Shown: positions 9,970 to 19,938 of the stretch, piece after piece
Layout: each line of letters opens with the position of its first letter
How positions within the stretch are numbered: the first letter of the stretch is position 1
From: Diphasiastrum complanatum
Taxonomy: Eukaryota > Streptophyta > Lycopodiopsida > Lycopodiales > Lycopodiaceae
Reading direction: 5' to 3'
Assembly: GCA_029204225.1 (NCBI GenBank)
Contig: CM055097.1
Span: forward strand, 69,935,982 to 69,999,981
DNA: 64,000 nt
Notes under the pieces: generated by a model
Seen by the model: only the letters and a program-made list of their open reading frames with translations
The model's database searches: none
What the model was told of the DNA's origin: nothing
Translations under genes and position numbers: made by a program

Positions 9970-12216
9970 GAGAAGTAGTACTTGATTCTCAGAGCCACCT
10001 CACATTTTGTTTCCTCGAAACAAATTTTGTCTGAGTACAAGAAGATGAACTATTCGATATTCATTATACTTGGAGACGGTTCTAAGTACGTGGTTGATGG
10101 AACTGGTGTATTACGGCTAGACACGAATCAGTGAGACAAGAAACTAGAGGAAGTTTTCTATGTCCCTACTCTTGATAAAGATCTTCTATCCGTTGCTAAG
10201 ATAGTCAATATAGGCATGTCAGTAACCTTCACGAAGAACTCTTGTAAACTGTTTGAGGAAGATTCTGATAACCTGGTTACTAAAGGCAACAAAGAAAGAA
10301 ATTTATATCACCTGGACCTTCGAACAAGAATCGAACAAGTCAATCAAACTCAGGAATCAACAGTTGTACTATGGCACAAGAGGCTATGTCACATGAACAT
10401 TGAAGTCTTGTACCAAGCCTACAAAAGTCAGAGAATTCAAGGAGTCGAAATCAAAAGTACAGATATTCGAACTACCTGCGAATCCTGCCTTAAAGGCAAG
10501 ATGACTAGAACACCTTTCAATAAGAATGTTTATAAAGCAACTAAGGTACTTGAAATTGTGCATTTTGATATTTGTGGACCATTCGGAGTATTGTCATTGG
10601 TTGATGCAAAGTACTTCATTACGTTTATTGATGACTTCAGCAAGTTTCCCGTAGTGTACTTTATTTGTACTAAATTTGAAGCTTTCAAGAAATTTGTTGA
10701 GTATACGAATTGGGCTGAGAAGCAGACAGGCAATAAGCTAAAGCAAATTTGCACAGATCATGGAGGTGAGTACATTTCCAATGAATTCAAAGCTTAATGT
10801 ACTGATCGAGGTATTATGCACACGAAGACTGCATCTTACACACCTCAGCACAATGGAATAGCTGAATGAAGGAATCGTACACTGATGGAAGCTGCAAGGT
10901 GTATGATGGCTCATGCAAAGGCACCAAAATAGTTGTGGGCAGAAGTAGTGGCTACATCAAATTATCTTCAGAAATCGTATTCTGAAATCTCAAATACCAA
11001 ATAAAACTCCTCATGAGATATGGTGGAAATCGAAGCCAAATCTTGCACATGTTTGGACATTTGGATGCACAGTGTATATGCAGATACCAGATAAGCTGAG
11101 AAAGAAACTCGATGAAAAGACAGAACAAGGTTTTCTAGTAAGATTCGAGTTACATTTGTCATATTATTGTGTTTATGTACCCAAAACTGGCAAGATAAAA
11201 ATTGTTCAAGATGTTAAATTTGATGAGATGAAATACATAGCAGACAGTGATCTAGTCGGCTATGAAATTCTCAAAAATTATTATGAGCTGCCAACAACAA
11301 CAGAAGAAAAACAAGCAGAAGATAAAAGAGAGTTACCAAATTCAGAGGGAGGTCAAGATCGACTGCCAGACAGACTCGAAACGCCAGTTCAAATTCCAGC
11401 AGAAAAGCTCGAATCAAAATCAAACTCAAAACTTGCAAAATCGAACTCGAAATCACCTATGAGAAGATCAGACAGACAACGAAAACCACCAGAAAGGTAT
11501 GGTCAAGGCATTTATAATACAGCCATCAAATTTTGTGGATTCTTTGATGAACCTCAAACTTTTAAAAAAGCTATAGATAGACCAGATAAAGATCGATGGA
11601 TTCAGACAATAGAGGACAAAATGTCATCCATGTACAAGAACAATGTATGCACACTTGCACCTATACCTGATGGCAGAAAACCAGTCAAGTGCAAGTGGAT
11701 CTACAAGATCAAAACAAGTCTTGATGGAAAAAACATCAGATACAAGACTCAGGTTAGTTTCTAAAGGATTTTCATAGAAGTATGGGATCGACTACACTGA
11801 TACATTCTCACCAATAGTCAAACATGCATCAATTTGCTTGTTATTCGCGTATGTAGTGGCTCATGATTTGAAAATCCATCTGGTGGATGAGAAAACTGCT
11901 TTCCTTCATGCAAAATTGGAAGAAGACTTATTTATGGATCAACCACCTGGTTTTGTAAGCCAAGAATATCCAGAATACGGATGTCACATGAAAAAAAACA
12001 TTTATGGTCTGAAACAAACAGCGAGACAATGGTATAGAAAGAAGGACGAAGCACTACATTCCATAGGTTTCAAACCTCTATTTGCTAAATCAAATGTCTA
12101 TATCAAGCATGGCCAAAATGAAATAATCATTCTAGTTGTTTATGTTGATGACATGCTTATCTTCTCAAGAAGAGATAAGTTAATTTCAGGTATCAAAAGA
12201 GACATTTTTGAAAATT
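9970..12216 (+). pseudogene. Ty1/copia pol relic (protease to RT)
   Basis: In order: protease remnant (LDS near 9975 with the usual DSGA motif degraded, then VFYVPTLDKDLLSVAKI); GAG-pre-integrase (NLYHLD, LWHKRLCHMN) and a CX2C zinc half (CESCLKGK); integrase core (VHFDICGPFG, FIDDFSKFP, CTDHGGEYISNEF) to a TAA at 10795; continuing past stops with SYTPQHNGIAE and LWAEVVATSNYLQ; then the C-terminal integrase region (WTFGCTVYMQIP), a basic/acidic linker, and RT from KPVKCKWIYKIKTSLDGK. A frameshift near 11760 leads to VDEKTAFLHAKLEED, KNIYGLKQTARQWY and VYVDDMLIFSR. It breaks off near 12212, before RNase H. Multiple stops mean no functional polyprotein. It shares its wording with the copia piece at 62156-62640, so these may be one family. 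Confidence 0.9.
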
Positions 12217-12840
12217 GTAGAAGCTCGTGGCTTTCTTGTTGAAGCTCGAAAGATTCGAGAACAGAATCTTGTCACAAAATACTCTATTTCTTGTTCAAGC
12301 CTCAGATGTCGCGAACAATTTGCAAAATCTTCTGGACTGTTCTCCAAGCTCACCTGTTGTGAAACTATCTCAAATAGTTCGTGAAATATTCTAGATTTCT
12401 TCTTCAAGCTCAAGAATTGTCATCTGTCATGACCAATTTGCGAAGGACGAAAATGTCGCAAAGAGACAAGTGTCGTGAACAATTCGAGAAACACGAAGCT
12501 GAGACGAAGAGATGGACTGTCGTGAGTAATTCGCGAACAAAATCTATTTGACCTTGGAAACATAGTGTCTATTTGAATATCGACCGTCGTAATCGGTTAA
12601 ATTTCTACTGTTACAACATTGAAAGACCAAAAGACCTGTCCTACAGCAATATAAATACATGTGCACTACTCGTTGTAATACACCCACTCAATCAGAGACA
12701 CAATAGCGAGATAAGACAACAAGAGATGTATATTGATGAATTAGATTCATAGTTATAAAAATTTGTTTTTTTATCAATAGTTTCTTATTGTCTTAAGTTG
12801 TCTCTTACTTCCGCACATAATTTTCGCACACATATTCAAT
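12217..12840 (+). repeat. Possible LTR or promoter-bearing segment
   Basis: Starts TGTAGAAGCTCG right after the copia RT breaks off. It contains a TATA-like ATATAAATA near 12652 and ends around CACACATATTCA. It has repeated short phrases (TTCAAGCTC, AATTCGCGAA-like) and no coding potential. This fits an LTR, but no second copy was found in the window to prove it. Confidence 0.35.
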
Positions 12841-12939
12841 CAGAACTAATATTGTTCTATTAGTACATAGATCAGATACAATCGCGATTGAAGACACTGA
12901 TATTAGTTTGATTTATTCAATCTTGCATCGTGTTCTCTG

Positions 12940-15780
12940 TGGAAGAATAATTACTATTTTTCCTACATCTAGTGGCAAGAAGAAGCTATCAAAGATGAAA
13001 TGTTTCTTTTGTGGCAAGAAGGGCCACTATGCATCAAACTATTTCAAGAAGAAGAACCAATCCAAGCAAGCTAACCTTACTAATGAGGAAGAGTGTGAGG
13101 GTATTGAGAGTGAACGAGAGGATTCTTTAATGATGTCTAGTTTTTCATCATTTCCTTTCAAGAATGAAGAAATCTAGTGGATAGATAGTGGGGCTAGTTT
13201 TCATATGTCTAGTTCTAGAAACTCTTTCACAAGTCTCATGTCATATCTAGGTGCAAAAAGATCAATCTATACTGCTAATGATGTAAAGTGTAGAATTGAA
13301 GGAATTGGTAGTATTCCACTGCATCCATCATCATCAAAATCTTTTTGTTTGCGTGATGTACTTTATGTACCTAGACTAACCAAGAATCTCATTAGTGTAG
13401 GACAGTTGTTTGATAGTGGATTGGATGTCAAGTTTCATGTTGACAAATGTATAATCTCGAGAGAAAATGAAGTGATTGCTAGAGGATCTAGGATTGGAAA
13501 GTTGTACAAGCTAGATTCTAGAGAGAGTGCTAACATTTCAGATATTGCTTATGAGACCAAGGTTCATCAGGAGGATCTATGGCATAAGAGATTGGGACAT
13601 CCCAATTTCAAAGCCATGCAATCTATGGTCAAGGAAGGAAAAGTTGTTGGACTACCAAAGACACTATCAAAGAGGCTTTAACCTTGTGAAACTTGTGTTT
13701 TGGCAAAATCACATAGAAGACCTTTTCCAAGATCAAGCATCAAAACATAGCATCCATTTGAACTCGTGCAATCTTATGTTCATTTCTTTTCAACCAAAAG
13801 CAAAGGAGGAGCTAATTGCTTTGTTTCTTTTGTAGATGATTATACAAGATATTCTTGGATCTACATGCTATCTTCTAAAGCCATGGTTTATGATGTTTTT
13901 CTTACTTTCAAAGCTTATGTAGAAACACCGTTTTCTTACAAGTTGAAAGCTTTGAGAAGTGATAGTGGAGGTGAATATACCTCTAACAAGTTTAAAGACT
14001 TTTGTGAGAAAGAGGGAATACAAAGAGAATTTTCTTGTTCTTATATTCCTCAACAAAATGGAGTTGCTGAAAGAAAAAATAGAACTTTGTGTAAATGTGC
14101 AAAAGCCATTAGGCTGGAAGCATCTCTACCTGACATTAGAGGAGTTCTAAATCCAAAAAAGACCCTTTATAAAGATTATTTTTATATTTTTTCTCAATTT
14201 TTTTTACACATGGACCAATCAAAACACTCAAATTTGAAATCTATGTAACGTAACTTTTTGAGTCCACATTTTAATTCCACACTAAAAATGGTATAACTTT
14301 TTAGTGGTGAATCCGAATTTAGCGAAGTTTGGTGCATTGGAAAGTGCTCAACAAGGGCTTTCCAATGATTTGTTAGATGACAACTTCTAATCTATGATTA
14401 AGAAGTTATGGCAAGTCAAATATATTAGTGTTATAATATTTTAATAATATAAACTACATCTTGCACGAATTCTTAAAGGGTCTTTTTGGAGCTCAAAACT
14501 CCTCTAAAGAGAATTTTGGAAAGAAGCAGTTGCATGTGCAAATTGTCTTTGTAATAGACTTCCTAATCTTGCAATTGAAGGAAAAACACCATTTGAGATG
14601 TTGTATAAGAAAAAGCCTAAGGTAGATCATCTTAGGATCTTTGGTTGTTTATGCTATATGCATGTACCTTTAGAGACTAGGAAGAAGGATGATCCTAGTG
14701 CTATTAAAGAAATTTTTGTTGGATATGCATCTTTTAAGAAAGCATATAAAGTTTATCTTCCCTCTACTGACAAGAATGTTGTAAGTAGAGATGTGATCTT
14801 TCATGAAGATCAAAAATTTAACTTGGATAAAGCAAAGATCAAGGAGTCTCATGTAGGATCTACAATCATCAATCTTGATGTTGTTCAAGAAGTGGTGAGG
14901 CCGAGGCTTGAGGAGGAGCAACTTCAAGCACCTACACCAAGAAGATCCACAAGAGAGATCCGAACCAAGAAGGCTCACTTATGATGAGGGAGGAAGGCAA
15001 GTGGAAGGTGAAACTTCCTATCATGCATTTTTCATATCAGATGAAGAGCCTAAAGATGTCTAAGAAGCACTTTAATCTGAGAAATGGGTTGAAGCAATGA
15101 CCTTTGAGTTTGAAGCCTTGATGTCAAACAACACATGGGAGCTTGTGGAGCCACCAAAAAACATGCATGTCATTGGATGCAAGTGGGTATTCACGATCAA
15201 GTACAACAATGATGGATCCACCAACAAATTCAAAGCAAGACTTTGTGCCAAAGGCTACTCTCAAATCAAAGGTCTTGACTATGAAAACACTTTTGCACCT
15301 GTTGCAAAAATGGTAACTATAAGAATTCTCATTTCTCTTGCATGTTCTCACAATTGGAGGATGTTTTAGCTTGATGTTTCTAATGCCTTTCTCAATGGTT
15401 ACCTTGAGGAGGAGATTTACATGGAGCAACCACCTGGATTGTGAAAGGAGGTGAAAAATCAAAAGTTTGTCTTTTGTTCAAAAGTCTCTATGGACTAAAA
15501 CAAGCACCAAGGTCTTGGTATGCAAGGCTCAACTCCTTTCTCATATCACTCGGATTTCATCTTAGTGAATATGACCCTTCATTGTACATTAAGTTTGTAA
15601 ATAACTTTTTGGTTATTCTTCTCATCTATGTAGATGACATCATTCTTGGTGGAAATAATGAGGAGCTAGTTGAAGAAACTAAACATGCACTTGGTAGTGA
15701 ATTTAAGATGCAAGTTCTAGGAGTTCTTCACTACATTTTAGGCCTTGAAATTGACTCTAGAAAGAACACTTATTATTAGC
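12940..15780 (+). mobile_element. Ty1/copia element body (gag knuckle to RT), broken
   Basis: Gag zinc knuckle CFFCGKKGHYASNYF (last Cys of CX2CX4HX4C replaced); protease WIDSGASFHMSS after a stop; LYVPRLTKNLISVGQLFDSG; LWHKRLGHPNF; integrase with FVSFVDDYTRYSWIYML, LRSDSGGEYTSNKF and YIPQQNGVAERKNRTL. The reading frame is then split by a MITE (14139-14504) and resumes with KEAVACANCLCNRLPN and a C-terminal integrase region to about 14980. RT follows with CKWVFTIKYNNDGS, LDVSNAFLNGYLEEEIY, SLYGLKQAPRSWY and LIYVDDIILGG, ending at a stop at 15777. RNase H and LTRs are missing. Stops at about 13176, 13680 and 15369 make it non-functional. Confidence 0.9.
14139..14504. mobile_element. MITE copy 2, TA target site, inserted in copia integrase
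   Basis: This 366-bp unit begins GAGGAGTTCTAAATCC and ends with the inverted GGAGCTCAAAACTCCTC. TA lies immediately outside each end (14137-14138 and 14505-14506). It is the reverse-oriented sister of the unit at 4424-4790, sharing among others AAGTGCTCAACAAGGGCTTT and its complement. It splits the integrase frame after LEASLPDI. Two independent insertions into copia coding DNA give two well-defined ends for the family. Confidence 0.88.
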
Positions 15781-16478
15781 TCTAAAGAGCTAATCCTTTG
15801 TATATTCTTTCACTCTGATATCTCATTTCTATAGAGATTGGCTTCAGATTTTGAGTGCCGACAAATTTTTTTCTTTGACTTTGAGGCACCCTGAGCAGGT
15901 TGGCCTTTTATTTGAAAAGTTTCCCGTTTATCAAAAAATTTATCAACAAGGGCCCACACCTAAAATAAAAAAAAATAATAATTTGATAAGGAATTTAGGG
16001 AGTATTAAAATTGAGCTCAAAATTTTAGTTTGATAAAAACAATTTAAAAGGATTGCAACATATATTATGACCAGAGCATTCTATGACGAGCATAGCAAAA
16101 AAAATTACCTGGCCAATGTGAAAAACAAGCTGAAAAAAAATATCATATTTTGTAAGGCTCTACGTAGGATTTTTCGAATCAAAAGGCAGGCCTATCTCTT
16201 GAGCATAGAGTGTTTTCAACTCTAGTTGATTCACATCTCTTGCTTTGGAGACTCTCACGTATTCTTTGTGAAAAAATCGAATTTTTTGTATCATGGTCAT
16301 CTTCATTCGGTAGTCCTGACAATATTATGGTCCCAAGCCAACAATTCGGCTTCTTCCACTGTCAGGCCAGCAAATGCAATAGCACTCACAGTTCGAAAGG
16401 TTGGAATATGGGGATACTCTTGAGATAACTGTTTTAGGGCTTGTAAACTGTGTATAAGAACAAAAAAATAAAATGAAT
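15781..16478. other. No gene recognised
   Basis: AT-rich sequence beyond the truncated copia. Frames at 15851-16033 and 16210-16428 have no recognisable motif. It may hold downstream exons or the 3' region of the minus-strand gene at 16492-17640, but no splice-supported exon could be argued. Confidence 0.45.
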
Positions 16479-16491
16479 CTAATAAAGAAAA

Positions 16492-17640
16492 ATCAAAATC
16501 TGTAACAACGTTGCATCGTTGGGATCAACTAAAACAACAAAAGGAGTAACTATGGCCAGTGTATGATCTTTAAATTTTATTTTTAAGTTATGTACATGTG
16601 TTTCATTCGGTTCTCTAACTTTCATTGGCCTGTCTCCTGTTATTGGGTCTACAGGTGGTCTATCACACTGATTTATATCTAAAATCAAAGTTGTTTTTTT
16701 AATTTTTTTTGCTTTATGAATATCTTCTCTTAATTTGGCAAGCTCAGAGCTATCTTGTAAGGGACTGATGGATGCACTAGGTAGAGACATCGCTGGTTTG
16801 GTGGCAGCTTTCTTGCTTTCAGCAGATGGGATGGACTTATGGTGATGTGTAGCCATGGTCTTTGGGCGTGACTTGGGTCTAGTGGGAGAAGACTCAGAAA
16901 TATTATGAGATCTCTTTTTTTTGGGATGAGGGACAGCTACAGTACTATCCTCAACGTTTTCAGAGGCCGGCTTTGTGACTTGAGCAATGGTAGAAGCAGG
17001 CTTGCGAGGTCCAATACATACACCTTTTGAACTCCGTAATGAATAGACCGGATCTTTCCCCTCAGCAATAGCAGCTAGAACCATTTTTAAGCATTGCTTC
17101 ATGCTCTGGACAGAAACAAAAATCAAGTTTAGAATAGAATGAGTAAAGGCTTTTATCTAAAAGCTCACAGAATTTTATATTTAGTAACCACTACGCTAAG
17201 CATGAAACAAATGTAGACGTACTTGAAAAAAAATACGTTTTATAATTACACACCAAAGTAATTAGAGCTTTATCAAAATAGGCTTTGATGGCCTCGTCTT
17301 GGCAAAGTCGAATCTTTATCATAGTCTTGTTCAGAATGAAAATAGAATGAGACTTATCCATCTCCTTTACAAGTACGTTTACAAAACCTTCTTCCTCATC
17401 CTCATCTGGTTGATCAGCAAGCAATCTTCCTTGAACTTTGAATTGTGAGTCTCCCCTGCCAGGCTTCTCAACTAAATGAATTAAAAGCTCCAACAGCTTT
17501 GTGTTGTTGACCCCTCTGGTGAAGTAATACATGAATTTTTTCTTATCTTTCAGTGGAATATCTTGAGGTTTACCCAAAATTTTAAAAGAAATCCTCGACA
17601 TTTCGAATATTATCAAAGACAATTGAAAATCTACAAAGAA
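16492..17640 (-). CDS. Unrecognised two-exon protein-coding segment
   Basis: Family not recognised. Exon A runs from an acceptor-like TTTCTTTGTAG near 17631 to about 17254. It encodes a mixed globular sequence (MSRISFKILGKPQDIPLK, FMYYFTRGVNNTKLLELL) and an acidic DQPDEDEEEGF patch. Exon B (about 17110-16492) follows an acceptor TTTCTGTCCAG and joins in frame: ALITL to SMKQCLKMVLAAIAEGK. It then carries a long Lys/Ser/Pro-rich disordered part with a basic PKKKR cluster (possible nuclear signal). After that come LAKLREDIHKAKKIKKT and a globular end with KFKDHTLAIVTPFVVLVD. The donor (TTTG/GTGTGT) and acceptor keep frame, which supports a real gene. The true start probably lies further upstream (higher coordinates); the 3' end after LLQ is uncertain. 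It could be a host gene, a captured gene fragment or an uncharacterised element protein. Confidence 0.5.
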
Positions 17641-17830
17641 AAAAATTCTTTAGGAAAATTTAAAACACTACCTTAATGAAAATACTGAAAACTTTTATAA
17701 GAGAAGCAGTTTTTGTGAAATCTCTAAAAATCAAAACTAAAAATTCAACATATTTTCTTACAAAAACATCTCAAAAGTATCACTTTTCTCAGACTAAGCC
17801 TTGTAAAATAGGAAAAAATACGAGTAGCGA

Positions 17831-18115
17831 ACTATGCTGAGCATAGGTTGCATCTTTAGTCCTCTTCTAACCTATGCTCAACATAGGTTTGCAAGCAAAT
17901 TGCAAAGACATTCTATGCTGAGCACAGTTGGGACTAGAGCACGCGAGTGATGACCTATGTTGAGCATAGGTTAGAAGAGGACCAGAGATGCAACCTATGC
18001 TTAGCATAGGTTGTCACTCGTGCCCTCTAGTCCCACCTATGCTCAGAATAGGATGTCTTCGCAATCTGCTTGCTAACCTATGTTGAGCATAGGTTAGAAG
18101 AGGACCAGAGCAATG
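17831..18115. repeat. Array of seven short palindromes within a larger foldback
   Basis: Seven variants of the palindrome ACCTATGCTGAGCATAGGT start at 17831, 17870, 17912, 17953, 17993, 18035 and 18076, a steady 39-42 bp spacing. The spacers are not random. Spacer 4 is the reverse complement of spacer 1 (TCCTCTTCTA versus TAGAAGAGGA), spacer 5 of spacer 3, and spacer 6 of spacer 2. The spacer after box 7 repeats spacer 4. The whole therefore forms a large hairpin with a loop at about 17972-17992, while each box is itself self-complementary. No coding potential. It resembles no standard element I can name. Confidence 0.9.
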
Positions 18116-18119
18116 AAAG

Positions 18120-18565
18120 ATTTTTTTATAAAGCCACTCCTGAATCTGAACATATTTTTGTAAATGATGTGGCATCATCATCATTTATCCGTTCATCTTC
18201 TGAAATTTTCTAAGTAAGTACTTTTCAAGAAATGACACCTGTAACTCAGCTTGTGTCAAATCTTTCGACCTCGTCCTCCTCTTCAGAAACAGGCTCTGCA
18301 CAAGTAGAGCATTGTTCTTTTGAACAAGTTGAATCATTGAGTGATGAATCAAAAGCTCTAATTCACTCAATTACTGAGTCTAATAAATCAACAGGTCCAC
18401 GTAAGTCTTTTGATCTGCGACGTTCAAGCTTTTCTCATGTTCGTAGTTGTTAAAAATTCACAATTCTAGCTTGACTAGTTTTGGTCATATGACTTGTAAA
18501 TAGTTAGATGGTCATGATGTGGCTTGTCACACGTGCCAAATAGCATAGGATTCCATTCATAAGGA
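18120..18565. other. Unassigned sequence with a serine-rich open frame
   Basis: A plus-strand frame at 18232-18453 encodes a serine-rich stretch (NLSTSSSSSETGSAQ), preceded in the same style by FVNDVASSSFIRSSSEIF ending at a stop near 18212. About 18505-18565 reads VACHTCQIA then a stop, faintly like the zinc half of a retroelement integrase. None of this is strong enough to name. The copia element starts at 18566. Confidence 0.3.
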
Positions 18566-19128
18566 TGTTCTCAAGTAGACCTAAGTGTTAGAAGCTTTGG
18601 AATGAGTCCACATTATGCTTAGATACAAGAGAGAAAAAATAGGAGCTATATTTGGTAGTTTTTGCATTGTTGAGGGATCTCCAAGATTCCAACCCTAACT
18701 TGGTAGGGATGAAAGATCCACCAAAATTAGAATTAGGGATAGGTTTAGGGCTACTCATACCTGCCCAAAACCGTGATGGATCATGTATATATAGGTGATG
18801 ATATCTCACCAAAATCAATCAAGCAATTTCATGATTTTCTCTCATAATGGTGCAATTGCTCTCTATGTTCATAGTTGTTTGAGTACTTGTGATTACTAAT
18901 GAATATAGGATTGAATGTAGGTCTGGTGTACAATACTCCGACTGTGGGAGGCCGTACTTTCACATGTGTGAAGCCTTCTTCAAGGATTTGGGCCATTTAG
19001 TGAGGTTCAAGCATAGATTTTTTATAGATTTTCATGGTTCAACTTGTGCTAATCTTATGAGATCATAATCTATTGTTTCCCTCATCATTTCAAGTGTTTT
19101 GGGATCCTTATTTGCTATAATTTTTACA
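18566..19128 (+). repeat. 5' LTR of the copia element
   Basis: Starts TGTTCTCAAGTAGACC and ends TTTTTACA directly before the primer binding site. It carries a TATA-like GTATATATAGG near 18785 and the block GGCCGTACTTTCACATG near 18950, also seen in related LTRs here. Compared with the 3' LTR, the shared part shows scattered substitutions, an extra TC near the start, and lacks a 6-bp GCTAGG repeat present in the 3' copy. Confidence 0.9.
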
Positions 19129-19142
19129 TGGTGTCAGAGCCC
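19129..19142 (+). promoter_or_regulatory. Primer binding site, initiator tRNA-Met type
   Basis: TGGTGTCAGAGCCC immediately after the 5' LTR. Plant copia elements usually have TGGTATCAGAGC here, complementary to the 3' end of initiator methionine tRNA, which primes minus-strand DNA synthesis. Confidence 0.9.
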
Positions 19143-19938
19143 AAAGGCTGAAATGAGCTAAATCCTTGGTTTTCATTCAATTTGATCACAATTTTTGATC
19201 TAAATCTTGTGTAGTTGGATCTTACCATCTAGTATTGATTCTAGAACTCAAAGTTAGTCAAATACATTGGAGATTGGTGTTGTGTGACTTCATTTGCAGT
19301 TGTTTAGGTGTCTAAAACCAGAGGCAAAGTTGAATTCAATTCACATTACCAAGATAGCAAGTTTTGCTTGCTCCAAGCATTGATTTCTAAGCGAGTTTTG
19401 GAGGTGATTTCATAGAGGAGGCTTTCTAGCATTCAAGGAGAGGGAAGATCAGAGTTTTGGGGACTCTTCAAGGCTGTTCTAAGGTGTAGTGGACACCTCC
19501 TAAAGTGAATTAGGTTCAGTCCAACCATTGCTTGACTTATGCACCAAATTAGATCAATTTTTCATCAATTTTGATCATTTTTTGCTTGTGATTGGATAGT
19601 AGATTGTGTTGCATCCTCATTAAGTTCCATTTACATCTTTTACAAGTGATTTTGGATGTATATTAGGTTGCTGAAATTCACTCTTGATCAGATCATTTGG
19701 AAGCTTTAATGTTCTTTATAGAAAGAGGGGCAATTGTACTAGTATTGTCTATTTCAATCAAGCAAGTGCATTGTTTCTAGTATTCTATGATTTGATTATG
19801 TTAGAGATCATTATTAGATCTTTATAGAAAGTCTATTACTGATCTTTTCAGTTCCCTAAAAAGTGGGATAAGGCAGATCTTCAATCAAATCAATAGAAGT
19901 AACCTTCATTTGTGTCAAGTCCTTGATTAGGAGACTAG

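Noticed and set aside
17831-18115. CRISPR-like array
   Set aside because: Regular spacing suggested it, but the spacers repeat as inverted copies, the context is a plant nuclear genome, and there are no cas genes.
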